From Grimontia hollisae CIP 101886 (GTDB lineage: Bacteria; Pseudomonadota; Gammaproteobacteria; Enterobacterales; Vibrionaceae), in assembly GCF_000176515.1 (NCBI RefSeq), contig NZ_ADAQ01000005.1, positions 1 to 64,000 of the forward strand: a DNA stretch of 64,000 bases, read 5' to 3'. Both the position numbers and the translations under genes were made by a program. Positions 37,785 to 48,270 of the stretch are shown here, in pieces. The notes beneath the pieces are model-generated. The model made no database searches and was not told where the DNA came from. It saw only the letters and a program-made list of their open reading frames with translations. Positions within the stretch are counted from its first letter, which is position 1. Each line of letters begins with the position of its first letter.

Positions 37785-38428
37785 TTAACTAATTGAGCTT
37801 GCCGATAGATATGTTTGCGTTTAAGAAGTATATCTACATTTTCACCGTTATGCCTTTGCTGGGGAGTAACATATTTGATACCACTATGTTTGTGTTCTTC
37901 GTTGTACCAATGAGTAAATTCCGCTACCCAAGCTCTAGCATCGTCTAGTGACCGGAACCCATCAGAAGGCCAAGCAGGATGATATTTAATGGTTCTGAAT
38001 AGAGATTCATAATATGGATTATCATTGCTCACTCTCGGGCGTGAATAAGAACTAATGACGCCCAGATCCTGCATTTTTTCCAATAGCGTAAAACTCCGCA
38101 TGGGTGCCCATTATCTGAGTAAAAGACTACTTGCGATGTTACACATTTTTCACTCCACGCCACTCTTTGCAGCAGCTCTGCGACTGTTGCCTAAGTTCCT
38201 GTTCAAATACTGCGGCACCAACGATTTTTCGACTAAAAATGTCCATAATCAGATAAAGGTAGTAGTGCTTACCTTTAATTACAGAGGGTAAGCAACTGAT
38301 ATCCCAACTCCATGAATAGACACAGGTATTGTAGCCACTTCCAGAATGATCAAAAGTAAGTCAAGTCACGGGGCGATGAAATAATAAGTCAATTAGACGT
38401 AACTTCGAATAGAGCATAAATGTTTTTG

Positions 38429-38462
38429 AAAAGGCAGCGTACCGATGAGATCGCTGCCTTTT
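38429..38462. terminator. bidirectional hairpin just inside the right end
   Basis: AAAAGGCAGCG (38429-38439) pairs with CGCTGCCTTTT (38452-38462), an 11-bp stem with a 12-nt loop. It abuts the innermost right-end motif. After insertion it is the first terminator met by transcripts from glmS. Confidence 0.8.
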
Positions 38463-38529
38463 AGCATGATACTTTAATACTTGGTATGGTACTTTATTAC
38501 TTAGTATGAAACTTATGGAGCCTTATTCA
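38461..38529 (-). repeat. right end with three motif copies at 20-bp spacing
   Basis: TTAGCATGATACTTTA (38461-38476), TTGGTATGGTACTTTA (38481-38496) and TTAGTATGAAACTTAT (38501-38516): starts are exactly 20 bp apart. They are inverted with respect to the left-end copies. The tip GGAGCCTTATTCA (38517-38529) reads TGAATAAGGCTCC inward; canonical Tn7-family tips start TGT. Confidence 0.78.
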
Positions 38530-38534
38530 TCAAC
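38530..38534. repeat. right 5-bp target-site duplication TCAAC
   Basis: Matches 31590-31594. The duplication is 20 bases from the last base of the glmS stop codon, within the usual Tn7 insertion distance. Confidence 0.8.
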
Positions 38535-38554
38535 GTACCCAGATTGTCATCCGC

Positions 38555-40390
38555 CTATTCCACAGTGACAGCTTTCGCGAGGTTACGGGGTTGATCCACA
38601 TCGGTGCCTTTAATTAGAGCGACATGGTAAGACAGTAACTGCATCGGCAAGGTATAGAAAATCGGTGCACACACCTCATCGACATGTGGCATTGCAACAA
38701 TCGTCATCCCTTCACTTGCTTCAAAACCCGCATCTTTATCTGCAAACACATAAAGCTGACCACCACGGGCACGAACTTCTTCAATGTTGGATTTCAATTT
38801 CTCCAACAGTTCGTTATTGGGCGCTACCACGATAACCGGCATATCCGCATCAATCAGCGCCAGTGGACCGTGTTTCAGTTCACCGGCTGCATACGCTTCA
38901 GCATGGATGTAAGAAATCTCCTTGAGCTTGAGTGATGCTTCCACAGCAATGGGATAGTACTCCCCCCGACCCAGAAACAGCGCATGATGTTTATCGGCAA
39001 AATCTTCTGCCAGCTGTTCAATCTCTTTATCAAACGCCAGTGCCTGCTCCATGGTAGCCGGCAGTCGGTTCAGGGCATCAACAATGGCTTTTTCCTTGTC
39101 GCTGTTTATCACCCCTTTTTGCTTACCCACTGCGGTGACCAACATCAGCAGAGAGGCCAACTGGGTAGTAAACGCTTTCGTGGATGCCACGCCTATTTCC
39201 GCGCCGGCACGGGTCATAAACGCCAGATCTGATTCACGCACCAGCGAGGAGCCGGCCACGTTGCAAATCGTCATTGCTGCCATAAAGCCACGCTCTTTGG
39301 CTTTGCGAAGGGCTGCCAGGGTGTCTGCTGTTTCACCGGATTGCGACAGGGTGATCAATAAACTGTTCGGACGGGTGACAAAATTGCGGTAACGGAACTC
39401 AGACGCAATCTCCACATCACAGCTCACACCGGCAATATCTTCAAACCAGTAACGCGCGACCATACCGGCGTTGTAAGAGGTTCCACACGCCACGATCTGG
39501 ATGTGCTCAGTCTTCGCCAGAATATCGCTAGCACCATGACCAATGCTGTCTACCAGGACGCTGTCAGTATCAATACGCCCTTCAAGGGTATTCATCAGTG
39601 CTAAAGGCTGCTCAAAGATTTCTTTTTGCATGTAGTGGCGATAATGGCCTTTGTCCGCAGCGTCATGCTCTATCGACGATTCATGTACCTGACGCTCAAC
39701 ACGTTCCCCTCGTACATCAAAGATATTCACTTCACGGCGGGTGATTTCTGCTACATCTCCTTCTTCAAGGAAAAGAAAACGACGCGTCACATTCAACAGC
39801 GCCAGTTGATCTGATGCGAGGAAGTTTTCACCAATCCCAAGGCCAATCACCAATGGACTGCCGGAACGCGCAGCAATCAGGCGTTCCGGATCGCGCCTGT
39901 CCATCACAACCGTGCCATATGCCCCTTCCAGTTGTTTGACTGTGCGCTGGAAGGCCTCCATCAAACTGCCGCCCTGAGACAACTCCCAGTCAACGAGGTG
40001 AGCAATCACTTCGGTATCGGTTTGCGAAGTAAACGTGTAACCACGGGAGACCAACAATTCACGGAGCCGTTCATGATTTTCAATGATGCCATTGTGAACA
40101 ATGGCGATATTTTCCCCGGACATGTGGGGGTGAGCATTGGCTTCGCTAGGCTCACCATGGGTCGCCCAGCGGGTATGGGCAATACCGGTGCCACCACTCA
40201 ACGGTTGGCTTTCCAGTGCCTCTGCCAACATCTGCACTTTACCCAAACGGCGCAGACGGCGAAGCTGGTTTTCACTGTCTGTGACCGCGAGCCCTGCTGA
40301 GTCATAGCCTCGGTATTCCAGCCTGCGAAGCCCTTCGAGTAAAATTTCTGCAACATCCCGTTGTGCTACTGCACCCACAATTCCACACAT
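38555..40390 (-). CDS. glmS: glutamine-fructose-6-phosphate aminotransferase (isomerizing)
   Basis: 611 codons from the ATG at 40390; the in-frame ATG four codons upstream is rejected because Cys must be the mature N-terminus (CGIVGAV). Makes glucosamine-6-phosphate from fructose-6-phosphate and glutamine for cell-wall synthesis. N-terminal glutaminase domain 1-240, two SIS domains (CGTSYNAGM and [22 protein letters not shown]), and the conserved C-terminus [18 protein letters not shown]. The last codons are the TnsD-recognised part of attTn7 in other bacteria, and a Tn7-like element sits just downstream. Confidence 0.98.
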   Translation of the reverse strand: MCGIVGAVAQRDVAEILLEGLRRLEYRGYDSAGLAVTDSENQLRRLRRLGKVQMLAEALESQPLSGGTGIAHTRWATHGEPSEANAHPHMSGENIAIVHNGIIENHERLRELLVSRGYTFTSQTDTEVIAHLVDWELSQGGSLMEAFQRTVKQLEGAYGTVVMDRRDPERLIAARSGSPLVIGLGIGENFLASDQLALLNVTRRFLFLEEGDVAEITRREVNIFDVRGERVERQVHESSIEHDAADKGHYRHYMQKEIFEQPLALMNTLEGRIDTDSVLVDSIGHGASDILAKTEHIQIVACGTSYNAGMVARYWFEDIAGVSCDVEIASEFRYRNFVTRPNSLLITLSQSGETADTLAALRKAKERGFMAAMTICNVAGSSLVRESDLAFMTRAGAEIGVASTKAFTTQLASLLMLVTAVGKQKGVINSDKEKAIVDALNRLPATMEQALAFDKEIEQLAEDFADKHHALFLGRGEYYPIAVEASLKLKEISYIHAEAYAAGELKHGPLALIDADMPVIVVAPNNELLEKLKSNIEEVRARGGQLYVFADKDAGFEASEGMTIVAMPHVDEVCAPIFYTLPMQLLSYHVALIKGTDVDQPRNLAKAVTVE

Positions 40391-40406
40391 ATCAATCCCC
40401 AAGGTT

Positions 40407-41171
40407 TTAATCAGGGGCGCAGATCACTTCTGTGCCCGTATTTTCTATTGCCTGTTTGGTGGCTGTATCCAGCTGGCTGTCCGTGATTACGGTGGTGATA
40501 GCTTCCCAGGGCAATTCGAGGTTAGGGATCTTGCGGCCAATTTTTTCCGATTCAATCAACACCACCACTTCCCTTGAAACTTCCGCCATCACCCGGCTTA
40601 AGCCTACGATTTCGTTAAAGGTTGTCGTACCACGGCTGACATCAATCCCGTCTGCGCCAATAAACAACTGGTCAAAGTCATACGAACGCAGCGCCTGCTC
40701 TGCAACCTGGCCCTGAAACGCCTCAGAATGCGGATCCCAAGTTCCGCCCGTCATCAGCAGTGTCGGTTCGTTCTCCAGTTCCTTGATCGCCTGCGCAACA
40801 GTCAGGGAGTTAGTCATCACCACCAATCCTCGCTTTTGGTTTAAAAGCGGGATCAGTGCCGCTGTTGTCGATCCGCTGTCAATCACAATACGATTATGGT
40901 CACGGATCCGGGCTGCTGCCATTTTTGCAATAGATAACTTTTGTTCCGAAACTTTTTCTGAATTTTCCGAAACCATTTCATGAGGAACCGGCACTGCACC
41001 TCCATACCGACGTAGCAGTAACCCATTTTTCTCAAGCTCAGCAAGGTCTTTTCGGATGGTTACCTCTGATGTTTCAAACAATGTTGAAAGCATATCAACG
41101 CTGACTTCACCCTGTTCAGTCAACATGGCTACAATCGCGTGGCGACGTTGTTGAGTATTACGTTTCGACAT
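40407..41171 (-). CDS. DeoR-family regulator upstream of glmS
   Basis: 254 residues. N-terminal DeoR helix-turn-helix (about 6-58: [35 protein letters not shown]), then a DeoRC sugar-phosphate sensor domain with [10 protein letters not shown] near 98, FIGADGID near 172, and a conserved Lys/Glu-bearing C-terminus. It is 17 bases from the glmS start on the same strand, so likely cotranscribed and probably an amino-sugar-responsive regulator. A perfect 15-bp palindrome at its promoter suggests autoregulation. Confidence 0.9.
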   Translation of the reverse strand: MSKRNTQQRRHAIVAMLTEQGEVSVDMLSTLFETSEVTIRKDLAELEKNGLLLRRYGGAVPVPHEMVSENSEKVSEQKLSIAKMAAARIRDHNRIVIDSGSTTAALIPLLNQKRGLVVMTNSLTVAQAIKELENEPTLLMTGGTWDPHSEAFQGQVAEQALRSYDFDQLFIGADGIDVSRGTTTFNEIVGLSRVMAEVSREVVVLIESEKIGRKIPNLELPWEAITTVITDSQLDTATKQAIENTGTEVICAPD

Positions 41172-41183
41172 GTAACCACCAAA

Positions 41184-41226
41184 CTTTCGATTCGAAAGAT
41201 AATATAAACTTTAAACCAAAGTTCAA
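41184..41226 (-). promoter_or_regulatory. promoter and candidate operator of the deoR-glmS unit
   Basis: Minus strand: -35 TTGAAC (41221-41226), 16-bp spacer, -10 TATTAT (41199-41204). CTTTCGA-T-TCGAAAG, a perfect palindrome at 41184-41198, lies directly after the -10 where RNA polymerase would start. A second inverted repeat, AACTTT-AAACC-AAAGTT (41207-41223), overlaps the spacer and -35. Confidence 0.65.
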
Positions 41227-41347
41227 GAATAAATATGATAGAGATCACGACAAGTATGATCCAATGCACAGAACGAGATATTATACAGAGAGTTAGGGAG
41301 GTGATGTGCGAAAGCAGCACCCAAAGAAGGATTTGAATGCCCAGATA

Positions 41348-41374
41348 GAAAAAAAGCAGGCTTTAAACCTGCTC
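41348..41374 (-). terminator. terminator of the tRNA operon
   Basis: Minus strand AGCAGG-TTTAAAG-CCTGCT followed by a T run, eight bases after the last tRNA. Confidence 0.9.
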
Positions 41375-41381
41375 TAAATCA

Positions 41382-41466
41382 TGGTGCGGAAGGAGAGACT
41401 TGAACTCTCACACCTTGCGGCGCCAGAACCTAAATCTGGTGCGTCTACCAATTTCGCCACTTCCGC
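41382..41466 (-). tRNA. tRNA-Leu (TAG)
   Basis: Anticodon stem-loop CCAGA-TTTAGGT-TCTGG gives TAG. Acceptor GCGGAAG/CTTCCGC, long class II variable arm, encoded CCA. Identical to the copy at 41885-41969. Last gene of the operon. Confidence 0.96.
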
Positions 41467-41512
41467 AAATTGTTGTACTTAAGCCTTTCTTACCCAAGGT
41501 TTAAGTGAAGTT

Positions 41513-41599
41513 TGGTGCGAAGGGAGAGACTTGAACTCTCACGTCCGTAAGGACACTAACACCTGAAGCTAGCGCGTCTACCAATTCCGCCACCATCGC
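41513..41599 (-). tRNA. tRNA-Leu (CAG)
   Basis: Anticodon loop TTCAGGT gives CAG; class II variable arm TGTCCTTACGGACG; CCA encoded. The acceptor stem GCGATGG/CCTTCGC has a T-T mismatch at 5:68 where an A-T pair would be expected. Confidence 0.94.
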
Positions 41600-41685
41600 A
41601 TTTTTTCGCCGGATATTGAGTGTCACTCTCACAAATACTGGCAGCGTATCTTATCCAGCTGAAAGTCATTGACTTTCGTAATAAG

Positions 41686-41762
41686 TGGTGGCTACGACGG
41701 GATTTGAACCTGTGACCCCATCATTATGAGTGATGTGCTCTAACCAACTGAGCTACGTAGCC
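41686..41762 (-). tRNA. tRNA-Met (CAT), elongator type
   Basis: Anticodon stem-loop CATCA-CTCATAA-TGATG. Acceptor GGCTACG/CGTAGCC is fully paired at 1:72, so it is not the initiator. CCA encoded. A tRNA-Ile with lysidine at C34 would also read CAT, but acceptor and neighbours fit the elongator Met gene of glutamine/leucine clusters. Confidence 0.9.
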
Positions 41763-41773
41763 AACCTGAATCA

Positions 41774-41848
41774 TGGCTGGGGTACCTGGATTCGAACCAG
41801 GGAATGACGGGATCAAAACCCGTTGCCTTACCGCTTGGCGATACCCCA
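41774..41848 (-). tRNA. tRNA-Gln (TTG)
   Basis: Anticodon stem-loop ACGGG-TTTTGAT-CCCGT; acceptor TGGGGTA/TACCCCA with the U1-A72 pair typical of tRNA-Gln; CCA encoded. Same sequence as the copy at 42088-42162. Confidence 0.96.
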
Positions 41849-41884
41849 ATTGCTGTCACGCTCTGAGCATGACGGCATAAATCA

Positions 41885-41969
41885 TGGTGCGGAAGGAGAG
41901 ACTTGAACTCTCACACCTTGCGGCGCCAGAACCTAAATCTGGTGCGTCTACCAATTTCGCCACTTCCGC
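41885..41969 (-). tRNA. tRNA-Leu (TAG), second copy
   Basis: Identical in sequence to 41382-41466, including four to five flanking bases on the 3' side, indicating recent duplication or gene conversion within the operon. Confidence 0.96.
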
Positions 41970-42008
41970 ATACTAAATTGTTCACCTCAACCCACAAAGG
42001 GAAAGAGA

Positions 42009-42085
42009 TGGCGCGTCCGGGAGGATTCGAACCTCCGACCGCCTGGTTCGTAGCCAGGTACTCTATCCAGCTGAGCTACGGACGC
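42009..42085 (-). tRNA. tRNA-Arg (ACG)
   Basis: Anticodon stem-loop CCTGG-CTACGAA-CCAGG; A34 expected to become inosine. Acceptor GCGTCCG/CGGACGC; CCA encoded. Confidence 0.96.
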
Positions 42086-42087
42086 GT

Positions 42088-42162
42088 TGGCTGGGGTACC
42101 TGGATTCGAACCAGGGAATGACGGGATCAAAACCCGTTGCCTTACCGCTTGGCGATACCCCA
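42088..42162 (-). tRNA. tRNA-Gln (TTG), second copy
   Basis: First gene of the operon. Sequence matches 41774-41848. Only two bases separate it from the Arg gene. Confidence 0.96.
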
Positions 42163-42174
42163 ACTGAGGCGCGT

Positions 42175-42203
42175 ATAATAGGGTGGATTGGAAAAGCCGT
42201 CAA
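42175..42203 (-). promoter_or_regulatory. promoter of the tRNA operon
   Basis: Minus strand: -35 TTGACG (42198-42203), 17-bp spacer, -10 TATTAT (42175-42180), then a GC-rich ACGCGCC discriminator typical of stable-RNA promoters. Confidence 0.85.
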
Positions 42204-42242
42204 CCCCCTATCTTTTGTTTGCTGCCGATTTAACCAACCTTA

Positions 42243-42270
42243 TAAAAACACCACCTTTGTGGTGTTTTTC
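42243..42270. terminator. terminator after glmU
   Basis: AAAAACACCAC-CTTT-GTGGTGTTTTT, 15 bases beyond the glmU stop, with A and T runs for either strand. Confidence 0.9.
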
Positions 42271-42284
42271 TTCGGCATCCCGGC

Positions 42285-43646
42285 TTATCTGCGCTTTTGG
42301 GGGCGTTTCCAGCCGTCGATTGTACGGGCCTTGGTACGGGTGATCACCAACTGCCCTTCGCCCACATCAGAGGTTAGCGTTGTACCCGCTCCCACCGTCG
42401 CCCCTTTTTTTATGATCACGGGTGCAACCAACTGGCTGTCAGACCCAACAAACACATCATCTTCAATCACGGTTTTATGTTTATTGGCACCGTCATAGTT
42501 GCAGGTAATAGTCCCTGCACCGATATTGACACGCTCACCAATCTCCGCGTCGCCCAGATAGGTTAGATGGTTTGCTTTCGACCCTTTTCCAATACGGGCA
42601 TTTTTTACCTCGACAAAGTTGCCCACATGGGCATCTTCCACCAGCTCTGCGCCAGGACGCAAACGGGCAAATGGGCCTACGGTACAGTCCTCTCCAACCG
42701 ATGCACCTTCAATCACGCTGTAAGGGCGAACAACGGTGTTGTCATCAATTTCACAATCTTTCAGCACACAACCTGCACCGATAACCACGTTATCGCCCAG
42801 GGTCACAGAGCCTTCAATGACGACATTGACATCGATTTCAACGTCAGTTCCGCACTGAAGCTGACCACGCAGATCAAAACGGGCAGGGTCACGCAGCATC
42901 ACGCCACTTTCCAGCAATTTTTCTGCTTGCGCCGCCTGGTAGGCACGCTCCAACCGCGCCAACTGGATACGGTTATTAACCCCTTCTACTTCAATCGTGC
43001 TTTCAGGATGAACCGCTTCTACCGCACGGCCTTCGTCATGAGCTATCGCAATCACGTCTGTCAGGTAGTATTCACCCTGCGCATTGTCGCTCTTGAGCTG
43101 GCTGAGCCAACGACGCAGATCGCGGCCGGTCGCCACCATCACACCGGTGTTGATTTCTTTAATCAACTTTTGCTCTTGTGAGGCATCCTTATCTTCAACA
43201 ATTGCCACCACTGGGCCATTACGGCGCACAATACGGCCATAACCGGCAGGGTTATCTAACACCACCGTCAGCAGTGCAATACCACCATCAGGCTGGGCAT
43301 CTAACAGGTTCTCAATGGTTTGCTCAGAGATCAGTGGTACATCACCATACAGAACCAGTACCTGCTCATCATCGGCAAACTCCGGTGCGGCCTGGTTTAC
43401 GGCGTGACCAGTCCCCAGTTGTTCTGCCTGCAATACCCAGTTGACCGGTTCATCGGCTAATGCCGCCTTCATCGCTTCACCACCATGACCATAGACCAGA
43501 TGAAGTCTTTTTGCCCCCAGTGAAGAGCAAGTATCAATGACGTGTTTGACCATGGGCTTCCCCGCCAGGGTGTGAAGCACTTTTGGCAGGTTGGAATACA
43601 TACGGGTTCCTTTACCCGCAGCCAGAATAACCGCACTGAAATTCAT
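42285..43646 (-). CDS. glmU: bifunctional GlmU uridyltransferase/acetyltransferase
   Basis: 453 residues. The C-terminal left-handed beta-helix acetylates GlcN-1-P and the N-terminal Rossmann domain transfers UMP to give UDP-GlcNAc. Motifs: [25 protein letters not shown] near 8-32, LYGDVPL near 100, [10 protein letters not shown] near 386 of the acetyltransferase site, and hexapeptide repeats from about 250. It supplies the same pathway as GlmS, 2 kb away across the tRNA operon. Monocistronic with its own terminator. Confidence 0.98.
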   Translation of the reverse strand: MNFSAVILAAGKGTRMYSNLPKVLHTLAGKPMVKHVIDTCSSLGAKRLHLVYGHGGEAMKAALADEPVNWVLQAEQLGTGHAVNQAAPEFADDEQVLVLYGDVPLISEQTIENLLDAQPDGGIALLTVVLDNPAGYGRIVRRNGPVVAIVEDKDASQEQKLIKEINTGVMVATGRDLRRWLSQLKSDNAQGEYYLTDVIAIAHDEGRAVEAVHPESTIEVEGVNNRIQLARLERAYQAAQAEKLLESGVMLRDPARFDLRGQLQCGTDVEIDVNVVIEGSVTLGDNVVIGAGCVLKDCEIDDNTVVRPYSVIEGASVGEDCTVGPFARLRPGAELVEDAHVGNFVEVKNARIGKGSKANHLTYLGDAEIGERVNIGAGTITCNYDGANKHKTVIEDDVFVGSDSQLVAPVIIKKGATVGAGTTLTSDVGEGQLVITRTKARTIDGWKRPQKRR

Positions 43647-43866
43647 GGAATATATCCTTGGTTTAGATGTTCTGCTTCAAAACAATGGCGCTTATTGTAA
43701 CGTTTCACGAGGAAAAGCGGGATTCACCCCCACAAGAATTTGATAAATATCCGTCAATTCATAGAAAATGCCAGACAGTTTCAGGCCCAAACCCAGAGTC
43801 AATAGCCTTTCTGTTTGCCAAACGGCCAACGAAGATAAAAAACAACAACACTGTTATACGTGAAAA

Positions 43867-43896
43867 GAAAAAAGGCGACCCTCTGGCCGCCTTTTC
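43867..43896 (-). terminator. terminator of the atp operon
   Basis: Minus strand AAAAGGCG-gccagagggt-CGCCTTTTTT, 24 bases after the atpC stop. The remaining 43647-43866 gap shows no gene. Confidence 0.85.
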
Positions 43897-43919
43897 AGCT
43901 TGGTTGTGTCACCTGGTGT

Positions 43920-44342
43920 TTAGCGTGCCTTTTTCGTCAGCTCGATGACTCGTAGCTGGGCAATCGCTTTGGCCAGATCACTGGCCGCCTGAGCAAAGTC
44001 CATGTCTCCGTTCTTATTGAGGATACGCTCCTCTGCACGGCGCTTCGCTTCTTCTGCCTTAGCCTGATCCAAGTCAACACCGCGGATTGCGGTATCAGCC
44101 AGCACAGTCACTGTGCTTGGTTGCACTTCCAGCGTACCGCCAGAAAGGTATATCACCTCTTCATGGCCGTGTTGCTTGGTAATGCGGATCATGCCGGGCG
44201 TGACGGCGGTCAGCAGCGGGGTGTGACCAGGAAAAATACCCAGTTCACCTTCGCTACCAGTTACCTGAATAGATTCAGCACGACCAGAAAACAGTTGTTT
44301 CTCTGCGCTTACTACATCCAGGTGGAAGGTCATCGCTGCCAT
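43920..44342 (-). CDS. atpC: ATP synthase epsilon subunit
   Basis: 140 residues: N-terminal beta-sandwich ([17 protein letters not shown]...[16 protein letters not shown]) and C-terminal helical hairpin used for autoinhibition. Part of the F1 central stalk. Last gene of atpIBEFHAGDC. Confidence 0.97.
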   Translation of the reverse strand: MAAMTFHLDVVSAEKQLFSGRAESIQVTGSEGELGIFPGHTPLLTAVTPGMIRITKQHGHEEVIYLSGGTLEVQPSTVTVLADTAIRGVDLDQAKAEEAKRRAEERILNKNGDMDFAQAASDLAKAIAQLRVIELTKKAR

Positions 44343-44360
44343 GTCGCCTCCTACCAGCTA

Positions 44361-45800
<1,440 letters not shown>

Positions 45801-46667
45801 TTACACCGCGGCTGCACCGGAGACAATCTCCGACAGCTCTTGGGTAATTGCAGCCTGACGGGCTTTGTTATACACCAGTTGCAGTTCATCAATCAGATTC
45901 CCTGCATTGTCTGTTGCAGCCTTCATCGCAACCATTCGCGCCGCTTGTTCACAGGCGAGGTTTTCTACCACGCCCTGATAAACCTGGGATTCAACATAGC
46001 GAACCAACAGGGTATCCAGCAGAGGTTTTGGCTCAGGTTCATAGATATAGTCCCAAGCATGGTTGCGCTGCATCTCTTCGTCTTCCGACTTAGGCAAAGG
46101 CAGCAATTGATCGATCACTGGCTCCTGCGTCATGGTGTTGACAAATCTATTGAACACCAGATACAGGCGATCCAGTTGGCCTTCATCATATTTCTTCAGC
46201 ATCACACCGACGGTACCGATAAGGTCTTCCAGTGATGGGCTGTCACCCATACCGGATACCTGTGCAGATACATTTGCGCCGTAGCTGTTAAAGAATGCTG
46301 TGGCTTTGGCACCAATCAGTGCGGTTTCTATTTCCACACCTTTTTGGCTCCAAGCCTGCATATCACTGATGGCACGTTTGAACAGGTTGATGTTCAAACC
46401 ACCACACAGACCGCGATCTGAAGATACGATGATGTAACCAACGCGCTTGGCTTCGCGCTCTTCCATATAAGGATGGCGGTACTCGAGGTTACCAAGTGCG
46501 ACGTGACCGATCACTTTGCGCATAGTAGTTGCGTATGGACGGGAGGCTTCCATCGCGTCTTGTGAACGACGCATTTTAGAAGCGGCAACCATTTCCATCG
46601 CTTTGGTGATCTTCTGTGTGCTTTTAACACTTCCGATCTTGTTACGAATTTCTTTTGCGCCGGCCAT
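45801..46667 (-). CDS. atpG: ATP synthase gamma subunit
   Basis: 288 residues. Rotor shaft with the two conserved terminal helices: N-terminal [29 protein letters not shown] and C-terminal [18 protein letters not shown]...[23 protein letters not shown] lies near 84-94. Normal family length and operon position between atpA and atpD. Confidence 0.98.
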   Translation of the reverse strand: MAGAKEIRNKIGSVKSTQKITKAMEMVAASKMRRSQDAMEASRPYATTMRKVIGHVALGNLEYRHPYMEEREAKRVGYIIVSSDRGLCGGLNINLFKRAISDMQAWSQKGVEIETALIGAKATAFFNSYGANVSAQVSGMGDSPSLEDLIGTVGVMLKKYDEGQLDRLYLVFNRFVNTMTQEPVIDQLLPLPKSEDEEMQRNHAWDYIYEPEPKPLLDTLLVRYVESQVYQGVVENLACEQAARMVAMKAATDNAGNLIDELQLVYNKARQAAITQELSEIVSGAAAV

Positions 46668-46712
46668 CGTTACTCTCCGTTATTAGAAGGCCGCTAAGCG
46701 GCCTTCTACGCA

Positions 46713-48254
46713 TTACCAGGTTTGCGTTGCTTTGAAGTCTTCAACCAGCTTAACCAGTTGCGCTTCAATGTCGCTGTTGTAGTCACCGGTCTCATCGATC
46801 TGTGCTACCAGCTCGGCAAACGAACCTTTCGCATATGCAAGCAGAGCAGATTCGAAATCAGCCAGTTTGTTCAGCTCAATGTCTGACAGGTAGCCTTTTT
46901 CTGCTGCAAAAATCATCAATCCCTGTTCAAACACAGACATTGGTGCATATTGCTTTTGCTTCATCAGCTCAGTGACTTTCTGACCGTGATCCAGCTGCTT
47001 CTTGGTTGCCTCATCCAGATCAGAAGAAAACTGGGCGAACGCCGCCAGTTCACGATACTGAGCCAGTGCAGTACGGATACCACCAGACAGCTTCTTGATG
47101 ATCTTGGTCTGCGCAGCACCACCTACACGGGATACCGAAATACCTGGGTCAACCGCTGGGCGGATACCGGCGTTAAACAGCTCCGTTTGCAGGAAGATCT
47201 GACCATCAGTGATCGAAATAACGTTGGTCGGTACGAATGCGGAGACGTCACCCGCTTGGGTTTCAATGATTGGCAATGCGGTCAGAGAACCGGTTTTGCC
47301 TGTCACTTCACCGTTGGTGAATTTCTCAACGTAGTCAGCATTTACACGTGCTGCACGCTCCAACAGACGGGAGTGGAGGTAGAAAACATCACCAGGGAAT
47401 GCTTCACGGCCCGGTGGACGACGCAGCAACAGAGAAATCTGACGGTAAGCAACAGCTTGCTTGGACAGATCATCATAAACTATCAGCGCATCTTCACCAC
47501 GGTCACGGAAGTATTCACCCATCGCACAGCCAGCATAAGGTGCCAGATATTGCAGTGCAGCGGCTTCAGACGCAGATGCGACAACCACGATGGTGTTTTT
47601 CAGTGCATCATGCTCTTCCAGTTTACGTACCACGTTAGCGATGGTTGACGCTTTCTGGCCAATAGCGACATAGATAGAGTAAATACCAGAGTTTTTCTGG
47701 TTGATGATCGCATCAATCGCCAGCGCCGTTTTACCGGTCTGGCGGTCACCGATGATCAGCTCACGCTGGCCACGGCCAATTGGGATCATTGAGTCAACCG
47801 CTTTGTAGCCGGTTTGTACTGGTTGGTCTACCGATTGACGTGCGATTACACCCGGTGCAATCACTTCTACAGGAGAAGTCAGTGATGCATTGATAGGGCC
47901 TTTACCGTCAATAGGCTCACCCAGGGTGTTGACCACACGGCCCAGCAATTCAGGGCCTACCGGTACTTCCAGAATACGACCAGTGCCCGTTACTTTCATG
48001 CCTTCCTGAAGGTCGGCATAAGGACCCATAACAACCGCACCGACTGAATCACGCTCAAGGTTAAGCGCCAGAGCAAAACGGTTGCCAGGTAGTTCAATCA
48101 TTTCACCTTGCATTGCATCTGCAAGGCCATGGATGCGAATGATACCGTCGCTGACTGACACGATGGTACCTTCGTTGCGCGCTTCACTTACAACGTTGAA
48201 TTTTTCAATACGCTGTTTGATCAGGTCGCTAATTTCCGTGGAATTAAGTTGCAT
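46713..48254 (-). CDS. atpA: ATP synthase alpha subunit
   Basis: 513 residues from the ATG at 48254, equal to E. coli AtpA; the upstream extension to 48287 overlaps atpH and is rejected. Non-catalytic nucleotide-binding F1 subunit: N-terminal [17 protein letters not shown]-loop GDRQTGKT near 169-176, and [19 protein letters not shown]. The arginine finger region is within the [11 protein letters not shown] segment near 375. Confidence 0.98.
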   Translation of the reverse strand: MQLNSTEISDLIKQRIEKFNVVSEARNEGTIVSVSDGIIRIHGLADAMQGEMIELPGNRFALALNLERDSVGAVVMGPYADLQEGMKVTGTGRILEVPVGPELLGRVVNTLGEPIDGKGPINASLTSPVEVIAPGVIARQSVDQPVQTGYKAVDSMIPIGRGQRELIIGDRQTGKTALAIDAIINQKNSGIYSIYVAIGQKASTIANVVRKLEEHDALKNTIVVVASASEAAALQYLAPYAGCAMGEYFRDRGEDALIVYDDLSKQAVAYRQISLLLRRPPGREAFPGDVFYLHSRLLERAARVNADYVEKFTNGEVTGKTGSLTALPIIETQAGDVSAFVPTNVISITDGQIFLQTELFNAGIRPAVDPGISVSRVGGAAQTKIIKKLSGGIRTALAQYRELAAFAQFSSDLDEATKKQLDHGQKVTELMKQKQYAPMSVFEQGLMIFAAEKGYLSDIELNKLADFESALLAYAKGSFAELVAQIDETGDYNSDIEAQLVKLVEDFKATQTW

Positions 48255-48270
48255 GCTCCAATTCCCCAAA

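Larger units (their letters stand above)
36901..38326 (-). pseudogene. IS3-family transposase (OrfB) relic, interrupted by an IS982 copy
   Basis: Read leftward from about 38326, an rve/DDE integrase core is visible: WSWDI with the first Asp, YLYLIMDIFSRKIVG, YSDNG with the second Asp, and NPYYESLFRTIKYHP with the Glu. It is broken by at least two frameshifts or stops near 38100-38145 and has lost its N-terminus. The C-terminal piece NPERWSRKTRDWDYISEVLLNP ends at the stop at 36901 and is separated from the rest by the insertion at 36991-37784. Removing that insertion and one 8-bp duplication rejoins the frame as QAQLVNPERWS. Non-functional. Confidence 0.85.
31595..38529. mobile_element. Tn7-like element at attTn7 (glmS), no tns genes seen
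   Basis: A 6.9-kb island bounded by a TCAAC duplication. The left tip is TGTGGGAGAGGAA and the right tip, read inward, is TGAATAAGGCTCC. Exactly 13 bp inside each tip is a 16-bp motif sharing AAGTTTCATACTAA, in inverted orientation. The left end has three spaced copies and the right end three copies at 20-bp intervals, like the TnsB-site layout of Tn7L and Tn7R. The right end faces glmS, with 20 bases between the duplication and the glmS stop, as for Tn7. Contents: a 129-residue ORF, sulfatase, anSME, ROK regulator and nested IS relics. No tnsA-E homolog is recognisable, so it is non-autonomous or decayed. The DNA is visibly AT-richer than its flanks. Confidence 0.8.

Noticed and set aside
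38055-38291. 78-codon plus-strand frame
   Set aside because: It is antisense to the IS3-family integrase core (WSWDI...YSDNG) and has no support of its own.
31595-38529. CRISPR-associated (CAST) transposon
   Set aside because: No cas genes, repeats or spacers are present; the glmS site and end layout fit a plain Tn7-like element.
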